Positions 31,926 to 43,205 of a stretch of DNA of 64,000 bases are shown here, in pieces. The notes under the pieces were generated by a model that made no database searches, had not been told where the DNA came from, and was given only the letters and a program-made list of their open reading frames with translations. Every line of letters starts with the position of its first letter. Positions within the stretch are counted from its first letter, which is position 1. This stretch comes from Pararge aegeria (taxonomy: Eukaryota > Arthropoda > Insecta > Lepidoptera > Nymphalidae), in the NCBI RefSeq assembly GCF_905163445.1, contig NC_053199.1, positions 16,695,501 through 16,759,500 of the forward strand, given 5' to 3'. The position numbers were made by a program, and so were the translations under genes.

Positions 31926-33182
31926 ATCGGATCGACAGATGGATCAGCCCATCTATGGAAAGCCTTGGTTGATGTTAACATCTTACTGACTCTTTTACAC
32001 TGGTGGAAATAAGCGCCAAGCGTGCCATTCACCGCGGAGTTACCTAGTGGAAACACGACCTCATTCTTTCTTTGAATAAACTCTTCATAGAATTTAATTT
32101 TGCGCTAGAAAACATAATTTAAGTTTCCAGAGAGTGACAATATTTTACAATATTATCCGTACGGCTGGTTGGAACTAAAGAGGGAAAAAAATATTTGGCG
32201 AGTCTCTTGCGCCAAGCCGTGCGGAAGCGTTGATAGAATGACGAAATGTAAAACTCAGTTATTTTTCGCTTTACAAAGGATTTTCGTCCCACAAATTTTT
32301 TCATCAAACGCCGCTAAGAAAGAATAATATATTGTATTCGCTCGGAGATTTTTCCGCTTTTAGAATCTGTTTATTGTTCTAACTTGGAATGAAGAATGAA
32401 TATTAATACGACAGCTGGACATTTATTTCACAGACTACAATGCGAGAGTAACAAATAGTCTTTCACAGAATTATTAAGTATCTTGTAATGTAATATGGAA
32501 GGCTTCGTAGCAACTACTTTAAGGCTATTAACACTTACCTTTGTCTAATTTTGGATTGCTTATTCTCTAGCTCCCGCCACTGTATTCAGTCGTTTGGTCC
32601 CGTGGTCTTCCTTACTTCATCTTCAAAGGGTGAGATCTTGCTCATTTCCTTTTTCCTTTGCGTCAATACCAATTTGAGACTCATTTTCATTTCTATGCGT
32701 CTATCCTTAAATTGTCGATTGGTCCTTAACTCCTATAATACTTCTTTGCATTGCTCTCTAATTGTATTTATTTAATTTATTTTATACTTTCAGTCATCTG
32801 CTATCGAATTGAAGACAGTTATCAAAATTAAGTCAATGGTAGGTACTTTGTAGTAAAGTGATGGTCATAACTTGATTCTTCAACTTCATCGCATATCGTT
32901 CTTTTTTTTGCATTTTTTATGTATTCTATGAGTTACTGAGTTTACTTAAAATTAAATTCTATATTTTTGTTAGTGTTCTTGCCAACGCAAATTGTGGGTA
33001 GTGTCAGCTAATTACTTTATTAAAGAAATGTCTCATCATCCTCATCATCCAAAAACAACAAAATTGTATAAGTTTTTTTTTTTATTTTAAAAATTTTAAT
33101 AAACAACAATAAAAACTGTACTTCAAATTATCGTATTTGGTATTTCATAATGCGTACATCCATGTAGTCAAAACTACTGTAA
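31926..33182. other. No gene seen
   Basis: Short frames only, without start, domain or splice support. The 33020-33110 part is T/A-rich simple sequence. Confidence 0.35.
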
Positions 33183-33312
33183 AATTTCACTTTTTGGCCG
33201 GAGATTTTATTTCAGAAATACCCAATAAAATTCTTGACCCGAACTGGGAATTGAACCCAGAGTATCTTGATTCTTAGTTCAACGTGCCAAGCTCTATCCC
33301 ACGAGAAAGTTG
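33183..33312 (-). mobile_element. SINE-like, tRNA-headed, family E
   Basis: The minus strand has an A-box-like tgggatagagcttgg and a B box ctgggttcaattcccag (33247-33263), with an arm pair that folds like a T stem. The D and anticodon regions do not form a plausible mature tRNA and a SINE-like body follows, so this is a tRNA-derived repeat, not a tRNA gene. Confidence 0.5.
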
Positions 33313-33689
33313 AAACAAATATGTACTCTTCCTTTCCAAAAAAAAATAATAGTATCAAATAAGCATATTTGAATAAGTAACTTTTAAGATGGAGTTTTCT
33401 TCGAAGATGATGAGAAATTGTTTCTAAGTAAAGAATTACTTAAGTTAAGGATGTTTTCACGCGAATTCCCGCCCCAACTCCGCCAAATAAGTTATTACTC
33501 TTACGCAGTCGATATGGAGGTTTATAGCCATGGTTTGATTGAGGAGCGCTTATTCGGCAGAACCAGCTGAACGGCCGCCGTAAAAAAAGATTTTTTACCG
33601 TCAGCAGGCTTCCTACGATAGATGTGAGAAACTTTAGATTATTGTGATATCTTTGATTGGTGGAGCCGATTCATGGGAATTTGATGTCT

Positions 33690-33945
33690 AAACTGCCGCG
33701 TTGGTTCAACAATTACCATGTTTAGCTCCGGATCACGAGGTCCTAGGTTCGAATCACGGGTTGGTCCAAATCTGGTTTAATTGTTAATAAATACTCAGTA
33801 CGTACCAGCTTAGCGTAAGCAAATTGGCGTTGTCAATAGTCCACCAACCCAGATTTGAACGGCATGGTTTTAAACCCCGCTCTCCGCATAAAAGAGGAGG
33901 CGTTTTGTCTAGTAGTGGGACGTTTACAGGCTAAGGGGCAGGGTA
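33690..33945 (+). mobile_element. SINE, tRNA-headed, family C
   Basis: Head with cgcgttggttcaac and B box taggttcgaatcacgg (33752-33767). The body has actcagtacgtaccagctta and ccaccaaccc, and the 3' part (cgctctccgcataaaagagg, tagtagtgggacg) resembles the 3' half of other lepidopteran SINEs. Confidence 0.6.
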
Positions 33946-34114
33946 GTATTGCAATTAAATGGCATGGCGTACAATCTAAAACGCATTAATAAATATATGT
34001 TACACGAATCAATTAAAAGTTGTAAAAATATCATTATTAGTACAAAGATTATTTCTTTGTCATCCTTTACCGTTTAGTTTATGAATAAATTGAATTATTA
34101 TTGGTATTTTATTT

Positions 34115-34520
34115 GATGACCCACGCAACTTCGTCTGCATCGAATCGGTTATTATCGGATTTTATATCTTTTAGCATTTCTATACCCGTCGTAAAGTATA
34201 AACGATAGGTCCAATTTGAATAATTCAAAGAGGAAATTGCAGGTACATTTTTGCAGGACAGGACAATTTTAACTATAAAACTATTTATTTGGATAAGGAT
34301 CTGATAGGAACGTCACCATCTTAAGATTTTTCCCGTCTTTTGATTGACAAATTATAACGAAAAGCGGTTATTGTGACTTAACAGTTAGAAATTTAGCCTC
34401 CCGGACTTTTTTGTAGGTAATAATGTTTATTTTAAACATGTCCATCCATCCATACATACATACATCCATCCATACTTCCATACTCACAAACTTTCGCATT
34501 TATAATATTAGTAGGATGGT
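34115..34520. repeat. 'cgcgacttcgtctg' repeat with (catc/cata)n patch
   Basis: Starts acgcaacttcgtctgcatc and ends actttcgcatttataatatt, agtaggat, the two end motifs of this family. A tetranucleotide patch (catacatacatacatcca) lies at 34440-34480. Confidence 0.5.
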
Positions 34521-34689
34521 ACGCATGCAATCGATCGTTGTCCCATATACCTTGCGACTCGCTGTTATCTGTGAAGACTTATGGCCTTTATCTCTGACAA
34601 TATTTATCAGATCTTCATTAAAATTATACAAAACATGCTTGATAGTATTATTTCAAATAAAAAAAGAATAATTAAAATCGGTTCAAATT

Positions 34690-34885
34690 TAACATAGCTA
34701 TGAAGTAAAATTGATGAAAATTTTCATCTCATTTCCCTGGAGAAGCTTATTGTGCATCGAGATAAAAAGTAGCCTATATGTTGATCCGGAGTATAAGCTA
34801 CCACTATACCAAATTTTATTAAAATGCGTTCAGTAGTTTTCACGTGATGCTCGGACAGACAGAAAGACAGACAAAAATTTAATAA
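34690..34885 (+). repeat. Fragment of the same lepidopteran repeat family
   Basis: attgtgcatcgagataaaaa, gtagcctatatgttgatccg and cagtagttttcacgtgatgc are family phrases. Truncated on both sides. Confidence 0.45.
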
Positions 34886-35133
34886 AAAGCTGTTTTGGAC
34901 TCAGCATCGATTATAAAGCATCCCCAGGTAAAAAAAAATCAAAATATATTAAATGTTCAGAAATCTTCAAGTTTCAGTTTTACTATTAGTATAGATTTTG
35001 TATATTTGTTTAACAGAATATTTAGATTAAAAGGCATTTCAAGATCCTTAGTTAAGTACCTATCAAAATATAACCACAAAATCCGATTTTATGTAGCTAC
35101 TCAGTTCACTATAAAATGGTCTCTTGTGTTCAC

Positions 35134-35226
35134 CACACAAACATTTTCCAGTTGCGGGAATCGAACCCACTGCCTTGGAGTCAAAAAGCAGGGTCACTGC
35201 CCACTGCGCCAATCGGCCGTCAAAAA
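35134..35226 (-). mobile_element. SINE, family A, head only
   Basis: tRNA-derived head on the minus strand: ggccgattggcgcagtgggc and B box gggttcgattcccgc. The body is missing after tgtgtggtg, so this is a 3'-truncated copy. Confidence 0.7.
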
Positions 35227-35519
35227 GATGATGCAGTGATGGTAGCAAAAAATTTGATTTATTTTCTTGCCGTCTTCTTCCTTCCGAAGCGATGGAATCA
35301 CACAAATAGATAAACTTGGCGTTTCAAAATATACCTACTTGAAATAAATGAATTTTGTAGTTCAATGTTATGGCTGTTATATAAAACCCATCAACCTAAT
35401 AGGCGATGACAAAAAGATAACTAAGTAGTCGCTCCTCAGGATGATTTTTGAACCTTTGTATCTTTACATGTAGTTTTCATCAACATCATCTGCAAATATG
35501 CAAATTTAATGAATTCTAC

Positions 35520-35658
35520 ATATAATGCATGTATGAAGTGCACTAATGCACTGCCTACCCCCAAAAATTTTGTACACCTCATAAAGGCGAAGGACTTTTC
35601 CATTTTGTGCCATCTTCCTTATTTATGCATACCCTGGTCAAAGATCCTGTGTACGCCT
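35520..35658 (-). mobile_element. hAT-like non-autonomous element, family N
   Basis: On the minus strand it reads gcgtacacaggatctttgac, cagggtatg, ggaagatggcacaaaatgg and a tail with gtgcacttcatacatgc, parallel to the copies at 36392 and 62657. The terminal repeats are worn. Confidence 0.5.
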
Positions 35659-36051
35659 CAGCTACTTGAGGCTGTATTAATAACGTGTTTATTAATTTTA
35701 TTCTTATTTATTGTGATTTTAAAGACGCAGTTTGTTATCGTGAGACATAACCCTGACCTGACTAATCGGACGTTATGCCACGTTTAGACATAGACTTTTT
35801 CACACGAAAGTGAAAAAGCCTGTGTCTCATTTTTCTTCTCACGTTACCGTTTTAACGAAATGCTTTAAACAAGAAAACAGGCCAAATCGATAAAGTGCCT
35901 CGTGTTTCCCTTAAGCTCATTATTTCACTAAAAGGTATATAAACGCTCGTCAAGATTTTCCCTTCGCAATCGGAGATCGCTCTACGTCTCTGGGAATACT
36001 GATGAAATAGCCGAAGAACTGGTGGTAATTTTTGGGAACATACTTCAAATA
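35659..36051. other. No gene seen
   Basis: Contains a 17-base imperfect hairpin near 35787-35826 (ctttttcac pairing with gtgaaaaag). Nothing else is identifiable. Confidence 0.35.
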
Positions 36052-36306
36052 ATAAATAAATAAATAAACTTCGACAATACCCACATCGCCATCTAGCCCC
36101 AAAGTAAGCGTAGTTTGTATTATGGGTACTAAGACTGATGAATATTTTTATGAATAGTATACATAAATACTTATAATAAACAAATAAACACCCAGACACT
36201 GAAAAACATTCATGTTCATCACACAAAAAATTTCCAGTCGTGAGGAACCCAAGGCCTTGGACTCAGATAGCAGGGTCGCTGCCCACTGCGCCAATCGGCC
36301 ATCAAT
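36052..36306 (-). mobile_element. SINE, family A
   Basis: A complete-looking copy: tail aaataaataaataaac at the left, body with atctagccccaaagtaagcg, and head gcccactgcgccaatcggcc at the right. Its B box is degraded (agtcgtgaggaaccc), so its promoter is probably weak. Confidence 0.8.
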
Positions 36307-36391
36307 GTTATTAAATAAAACCCTGCTAATCTTGCTTAATATATTATTATGAAATAGCCTACCAACCAGCGTTGAAGCAGTGTGATAGAAC

Positions 36392-36530
36392 CAGTAGCGT
36401 GCACAGGGTTTTTGACCAGGGTATAAGGAAGGAAGATGCCATGAAATGGAACAATCCGTCGCACTAATGAGTTATACACAAATTTTAGGGTATGCAGAGC
36501 TTTTGTGCATGTATGAAGTGAACGCTACTG
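36392..36530 (+). mobile_element. hAT-like non-autonomous element, family N
   Basis: Terminal inverted repeats cagtagcgt... and ...aacgctactg. The CAG start is hAT-like. Flanking octamers gatagaac and ggtggaac agree at 6 of 8 positions, consistent with an aged 8-bp target duplication. Internal phrases (gaccagggtata, gcttttgtgcatgtatgaag) match 62657-62777. No transposase is encoded. Confidence 0.6.
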
Positions 36531-36538
36531 GGTGGAAC

Positions 36539-37455
36539 TCTTACCTCGATAGGTTAAAACTGATGATTACACTATTCTGCTTTGTAGTTTACTCGATGGG
36601 AGCAATTAACACTTGGGTGCCTATACGAAATAATATAAATATTGCATTTAAATTATACGAAATAACCAATTAATTTGCAGCAACTTCTTTACCAAACCCC
36701 TTTTAGTTTAACAAGCTTAAGTTAATTAAGACTGCAACTTGTGAGAGACCTCTTGACTTTATCAGCAGCACCTAACAAGAATATTATGTGTTGAAATAAG
36801 TAAATGTAAACAGGCCACAGCTAAATATTATATTCTGATACGAGGTATTTATAGATATCTTTCTAAACACATGTAATTTCAATGGTACTGAATTTCAAAT
36901 CGTTATTAAAGCATAGTTGCCAACGATAGTATCGTTTCAAAACAGAGCTACCAACTTAAATAACAAAATTAAAACAAGACACCTCGCCATTTTAACCGTT
37001 CATAATAATAACAATAATCTGGGGTTATCATTGTAAGTGACTTCGCAGTTAAGAAGTTTGTACGCCTAACTGACACGTCTAGATGACTTTCACTTTTTAC
37101 TAACCAGGTAGCTCCACCAACCAGGTAATTCACTCCACCGGCTCTCAGACGCTAATGAAAAGAGCGTAAAATTTGGCCCTAATCGTCTAGATAAAGACAA
37201 ACAAGGCCCAGAGTAAGAGAAAAAGATTTTTTTTAATCTAGAAAGCGATGGATGGATGGCTTTTGAAAATCTTATTTGAATTATACATCTTTTCTATGTG
37301 TAAATCTTATCTTGGAGGATAAAATAATATACTATGTAGTCCTTTCGTGTGGACCCGGTATTATAAAAAAATATTGTTTTGTTATCAGAGTGGCATAATG
37401 AGTATGTAGCTCTCGAATATATCAGCAGGGCCAGCACAGGCCGGAGACAGAAATT
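36539..37455. other. No gene seen
   Basis: AT-rich sequence with no frame or element end that I can support. Confidence 0.35.
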
Positions 37456-37760
37456 ATTTTATTTATTTATTTAGCAACACACCCCGTGAATACATTACAG
37501 TTACAGAAGAAAATTCGTCTCCCCGGGGCTACAAAAAAAATTTGACAACGACAAATAATAATTACATAAAAAAAGAACATAAATATCTACATAAAATTAA
37601 GAATTAAAAAAAACTATAATTATAACAATAACCAAAAATTCAAAATTAATAAAAACATTCAAACTTATAATTAATATCGCAGATCACCTAATCTCTAATA
37701 TCATTTTAATTTGTTTTAATATATCCCCCGATTATATCCCCTGACAGGGGAAATAATTAG
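37456..37760 (-). repeat. Non-LTR 3' end with (tttat)n tail
   Basis: attttatttatttatttagc followed by aacacaccccgtgaatacat and gtctccccggggctac resembles a retrotransposon 3' UTR read on the minus strand. The end near 37720-37760 has inverted cccctgacagggg. Confidence 0.45.
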
Positions 37761-37870
37761 CGTGTCCACCTGCAAATAGGAGAAGTTTACCCCGTTTATT
37801 ATTACACATATATTATTTGGACATTATTTCCACTCTCAGAGAGAGTTGATTAATTTTTAGAGAAAAGATT

Positions 37871-40740
37871 AATTTTTATTTTATTTATTTATTTATTTTA
37901 TCATTTATGTACCATAAATTGTGATTGTGAACATAAGATACATGAAGTGTACAAAGGAAAGCTTATCTCTATAAGAGATCTCTTCCAGCTACCCCAGGAT
38001 GTGAGTAAGAAGGTTTAATTGTGGTATAGGTCAAATAAAGGTACAATATATTTCATAACTACTAAGTATATTTAATATATCTAAATAATAACAAAATTCT
38101 ACATACTAATACAATAACATTCGAATATACTATATATATACAAAATACATAAAAATAATATAATAAATATTTATATAATATAAATATAAATATATATCTA
38201 TAATAAGTAAACAGTGATAAATATACTATGACAACGATAGATAATGCTCCTTTACATTGTGTTTAAAAGAGTGCACCGATCGGCAGTGTCTAATATGTTC
38301 TGGTAGTAAGTTCCAAAGGTGTGTAGCGTGGACGGAGAAAGATTTCTGGAAGAAAATAGTATTATATGAAGGGACATCAAGAGGATTTTTTGACACGCAA
38401 GACCGCAAGGGTCTCGTAGGCGGAAGACATAGCTTTATACGCTCACACAAATATCCAGGAGAAGAAGAATTATATAGGATGTTGTAAAGGACAGTTAATA
38501 TATGCACATTCCGGCGAAAACGAATTGGCAGCCACTTTAATTGACGACGAAAATCAGAAACGTGATCGAATTTGCGCAATCCGAAGATAAAGCGAATGCA
38601 CAAATTCTGAAGTCTTTCGAGTTTGTCAAGTAGCTCTTCAGTGGCATCCAAATAGCAGACGTCGGCGTAATCAAGTATTGGAAGCAATAAAGATTGGGCC
38701 AACATAATTTTGGTATGAAGCGGAAGAAAATTCTGCAGCCTCCTCAATGAGTGAACGACATAGTGCATACGTTTACTTACCTGGTTTATATGAGCTGACC
38801 AAGTTAAATTACTGTCAATTATAAGTCCTAGATTTTTAGAAGTGCACGAATACACAATTGGTATACCGTTATTAGAAATCGGAGGCAAATCATTAAAAGT
38901 CACACGACTCCTTAGCTGTCTACTACCAATGATCATAGCCTGTGACTTATTTGGGTTAACTAGTAGGCCGAACGATTCGGCCCAGTCTTTAATTGCATTC
39001 AGATCCTCGTTAATAGCAAAAATTGCAGCGTCCAGATCCGTTAAGGTTGCATGCCTATAAAGCTGCAAATCATCAGCGTAAAGATGGTAGTGAGAAGTAA
39101 GAATTTTTGTAATTTCGTTAATGAAGACTGTGAAAAGAAGAGGAGAAAGCACGCCACCTTGAGGAACACCAGCGGAGAGGTCAGCCCAGTCAGAAAATGC
39201 CACTTCCGTGCGAATTCTCTGCTGGCGTCCATGAAGATAAGAGTGAAACCAGTTAATCACAGAAGGCGATATGTTAAGAGAGCGAAGAATACCAAGGAGT
39301 ATATCAAAGTCCACTGAGTTAAACGCATTACTAAAATCCAACAACGTAATAACAGTAAGCTGTTTGTTGTCCATAGCAAACCGAATGTCGTCAGTGACTT
39401 TAAGTAGTGCTGTAACTGTACTATGGGAAGGACGGAAACCTGATTGAAAGGGACTTAAAAGATTATTAGTGAAAAGGAAAGAAGACAGTTGTATAAATAC
39501 AGCATTCTCAATGACTTTTGAAAGTATAGGTAGAATTGAAATAGGCCGAAACTGTGAAAAAGAATTTGGATTAGGAGATTTTGGTAAAGGAATGACATGA
39601 GCCATTTTCCAGTCAGTAGGGAAGATCTCATAGGCCAGGGAGAAATTAAGAATGTGGGAGATTATAGGCACTATATGATCCACCACAAGAACTAACATGT
39701 CACGGCTCAGGCCATCGCTTCCAATAGCTTTAGTTGAGATAGAAAGAATGCTCTTCTTAACGACGCTCTCTGTGATTTCATGGAAACTAAAAGATTCGCA
39801 CAAAGATGGGGTGAAATTGGATAATTTCTGTAGAGTTAAATTTTTTTTTGAATCAGAAAACGTAACAGGAGGAGTAGAAAAATGAGTATTTAGTGCATTT
39901 AGGTCAAATGGAATATTAGACGTGTTTCGAAATTTACCCACACCTAAGGACCTAAGAAATCTCCATTTCTCAGTAGTAGAAGAGTTTTCAATTGAAGAGT
40001 GAATATAGCGGCGCTTTGCATCTCTACACATCCTGTTGCATAGATTACGCAACCTTTTATAGGAAGCAACGTTTTCAACCGTCGGATCTTTATTGCATTT
40101 TGCCTTAGCTTTATTACGCTTAGCCATCAACTTCTTGATTGTGTCAGTGAGCCAGGGTGCTGGTAAGTGCTTAATAGTAACAGGTCTAACTGAAGCATGA
40201 CTTTCAAATAAACCGGTAAGAATTGAAGCAAAAAGTTTGACTTTGACATTGATATCTGTAGCCTCGTATACACTAGTCCAATCAATATTCGACGCATCTT
40301 TATTTAGCTGTTCAATATTGATTTTCTTGAAATTACGCTGCAAAATAACCTTATGCTTTCGTTTTGGAGAACACAAATTATAGCGTAGAAACAGAAGATC
40401 ATGATAGGAGAAAGGTGCAGTGAGCTGTCCGTGTGCAAGAACCTTCTGAGGGTTGGAGCTAATTATCAGATCAAGAAGAGAGGGATCAAAGTTAGGTGGG
40501 AAGTGAGTTTCTGAGAGAGGAAGGATATCTAAGTTGATAGAAGATACTAACGATCTTAATTTTTGAGACCTACTATCATTCTTTAGGAGACACGTATTAA
40601 AGTCACCCATTATGATAATGTCAGTGTACGAAGGAGTAAGATTTTCTAGGAGCTGTTCAAACGAAACGAAATAGTTGATAGTAGAAGAAGGGATATATAC
40701 CACACCTAGAAGAAGATTGGAGTTATGAACACAGATTATC
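37871..40740 (-). mobile_element. CR1/L2-type non-LTR retrotransposon, 5'-truncated
   Basis: It consists of a long ORF (38226-40735), a 3' UTR and an (aaat)n tail (37871-37900). The 5' end is lost inside the endonuclease domain and abuts a tRNA-headed SINE at 40741. The unbroken reading frame suggests a young copy. Confidence 0.85.
38226..40735 (-). pseudogene. Endonuclease-reverse transcriptase of the CR1/L2-type element, 5'-truncated
   Basis: About 836 retrotransposon codons are open without interruption. The frame runs further upstream into the SINE and its poly-G run, giving a spurious proline-rich N terminus with no AUG; that part is not retrotransposon. Visible domains are the C-terminal part of an AP-type endonuclease (GDFN near 40600, then a position where SDH is expected but SYHDLLFL is found), then a reverse transcriptase with LLDFSNAF, GVPQGG and YADD (about 39070). 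A C-terminal region (KWLPIRFRRN, LWNLLPEHIR) is typical of CR1/L2-type elements. The endonuclease N-terminal half is missing and one catalytic aspartate is replaced, so this copy should not initiate insertion alone. Confidence 0.85.
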
Positions 40741-41075
40741 CTTTCCCCGCCGAGGTAATTGTCTCCTGCCCATGCTAGCCGTGCTGGAAGGGTTTCGCTC
40801 GCGCAGTGGGGTATTGGTGGGGGGGGGGGGGGGGGCAAAGGTCCCGGGTTCGAACCCGGACAGGAACAATTTGGGAATTTATAACTTTTGAATTTTCTCT
40901 GCTCCGCGCCGGTCCGGTGGGAGGCTTTGACCGAGTTTAGTTACCACCCGACCAACAAAGACTAACGCCAAGCCATTTACCTTGTTAGCCCACCACCATA
41001 GACTACATCGTCATCTGTTGAGATAGCAATCAAGGGCTAACTTGTAGTGGAATAAAAAAGTTACTACTGAGAACA
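40741..41075 (+). mobile_element. SINE, tRNA-headed, family D, with a 17-base poly-G run
   Basis: A-box-like ctcgcgcagtggggt, G17 at 40819-40835, B box gggttcgaacccg (40846-40858), then caatttgggaatttataact, gttaccacccgaccaacaaa and a 3' end tgtagtggaataaa. The copy at 62515 has the same parts. The G run between the A and B boxes is absent from that copy and should disturb polymerase III promoter spacing. Confidence 0.65.
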
Positions 41076-41099
41076 ACATCGATTACAGTTTTCATGCTT

Positions 41100-41392
41100 T
41101 AACTTTTTTTCTTTGGTGCGCAGGGTGCGGAATCGCTCCAACATAGTTCTGAAGATGATTGCGGCTAGACTGGACTGTCATTACCTCCGCCATTGCTGTG
41201 ATAGGCACGTTGCAATACCAATGCCGCCTAGACAGTATTAAGGGAGACTAGAGACTAGACAGTATTAGTTTTTAATTAGTTTTATTTACTTTTGACATGT
41301 ATTTATTTTAATTGCATTTAATTTAATGTCGTAACTGATCTTAAATTTTATGGGTAAAGCCTGAAATAAATGATTATTATTATTATTATTTA
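41100..41392 (+). repeat. Non-LTR 3' UTR with (att)n tail
   Basis: gcagggtgcggaatcgctcc through gcctgaaataaatg, then (att)n at 41371-41388. This looks like the 3' end of a retrotransposon whose coding part is absent. The duplicated phrase actagagactagacagta lies near 41250. Confidence 0.45.
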
Positions 41393-42511
41393 AATTCATT
41401 TTGTATTTCACACGTGCAAGTTTTGACTCGGGCATGAAATCAGAAGATTTTTTGATTTGTATACCATCAAAGTAAGTCTTAACTCAATAATTTTTAAGAA
41501 TTTTACATTGAAGCCATGTCTGCAATTCTATTTTGAGACTCACTTCAAGTAAATAGACAAAAGTCGTAAGATGTACCGTTTCTAAGAATTCTCTTTTACA
41601 ACTAAATTTCTTGAAGCACCTCGGTACGTAGTTTAGAAGAGCGCTTACTTGCTTAGTATCTACCTGAATAGTAGAGCATCTAAATTGCATTTTACATTTA
41701 CTAGTTCCCTGCCTCATTCGTACAAGTCCTTAAAAGCCTCGAGCCTCAACTCTCAACCCATTCCTTTGTATAGAACAAATATACAGAAGACAATATGAAG
41801 GCGCATCTTAACATTGCTGGAATAAATCGCAATTTAAAATAAAACACTGAACTCTGCCAAGAAAGCTTTCACCGTAAGCATTTCGGAACATGTTCTTAGT
41901 CGCTCCTTCGAGGAATCCCGCAGTTATTTGAATTTAAATCTTACTTCACCGTTATACGATTCAAAATTCATCGTCGCACATAAGCATATACGTGCAATCG
42001 AATTTCAATTTTAATGACGTGTAAGTTAAGGTGCATTTTTGGATGTAGATGTGCGTCAGCTAGCAAAGGTCCCAAAAGTGGGATTCCGACGGCATAACAT
42101 GTCTTGCAGTCAACTTGTTTATTGTCAAGAATTGCTTAAATGTGACATGTGAGGTCCGTGTAACGTTTTGTTTATATTCAATGAGGGTTAAATTCTGAAA
42201 GGAATTTTTATGTCCCTCGACGCGTATCGGGGTTAACTATTACAATATTTATTTGGCTACTGAATTGGGTAGTTTAGAAAGTAACTAAAACTACATTTTC
42301 ATAATAATATCAATGTAAAGTTGAAAAGTATATCTATGTGTTTGTTTGTTTTTTAACTTTTTTCAGCTCACAACTTAAGTATTTATGTTTAATAATGTTA
42401 GCGACTTTGTCTCCGTTGGAATTCTGAGTTCTTGTAAGTAAGAAGTGTTTTTTGTGAAGCAACGATAGCCTAGGACTTTGAACTTTCACTTTTTGGAATC
42501 GCACTTGCTTT
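41393..42511. other. No gene seen
   Basis: Short frames only. No element signatures that I can name. Confidence 0.35.
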
Positions 42512-42692
42512 GGCGGTGAAGGGAACACATCGTGAAGAAACCTGCATGCCTAAGATTTCTCCATAATGATCTCAAAGGTGTATGTAGTCAACCAATCTGC
42601 CTTGAGCCAGAGTGGTGGACTACGGCTTACACCCTTCTTATTGTGGGAGGAGTCCCATGCCCTGTAAGGCCGGTAATATTGATGATGATGAA
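42512..42692 (+). mobile_element. SINE, family B, 5'-truncated
   Basis: ggtgaagggaacacatcgtg, ctgcatgcctaag, ctccataatgatctcaaagg, cttcttattgtgggaggag and a (gatgat) tail. It gives the uninterrupted form of the segments broken in the copies at 478, 27215 and 48692. Confidence 0.75.
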
Positions 42693-42841
42693 GTGTTTTT
42701 GTCGCGTAGAACCTAATCTAATCTGACATTTATCACCCCGCCGTACTCTATGTACGACACGGTTTAGTGGAAGATCATCATCTGTAACTTTCAAATTCAA
42801 AAATTCAAAAATTCAAAATTCAAAAATCATATATCCTAATT

Positions 42842-43205
42842 CACCATCATCATCATATCAACCTATAGACGTCCACTGCTGGACATAGGTATTTTGTAGT
42901 GCCATGGTTGTGTACCGCTTGGATCCAGCGGCTGCCTGCGACGAGCCGGGGGGGTCAACCAACGAGCGAGGCTGCCATTTCAGCACCTTGGGTCTCCAAC
43001 GTCCATCCACTTCGAACTATGAGGCCCGCCAATTGCCACTTCAGCTTCGCGACTCGTTGAGCTAAGTCGGTAACTCTGGTTCTTCTACGAATCACCACAA
43101 TTCTGATTTGATCACGTAGAGATACTCCGAGCATAGTTCTCTCCATCGCCGGCTGAGTGACTCTGAGCCTTCTTATGAGGCCCATAGTTAGCGACACATG
43201 TCCTA
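42842..43205 (-). pseudogene. RTE-type non-LTR retrotransposon 3' end, copy 1
   Basis: The minus strand encodes the C-terminal motif series LIRRLRVTQPAMER, LRDQIR, RTRVTDLAQRVAKLKWQ of an RTE-type ORF, then the short 3' UTR cgtctataggttgatatgat and an (atg)n tail. About 80 residues stay open. A deletion near 42947-42955 removes part of the segment present at 44640 and 60370. A second tail, (caaattc)-like, sits next to it at 42790-42830. Confidence 0.75.

Noticed and set aside
40736..40838. Proline-rich N terminus of the long retrotransposon frame
   Set aside because: It is encoded by a poly-G run and SINE sequence and begins with a non-AUG codon, so it is a fusion artefact of the reading frame.
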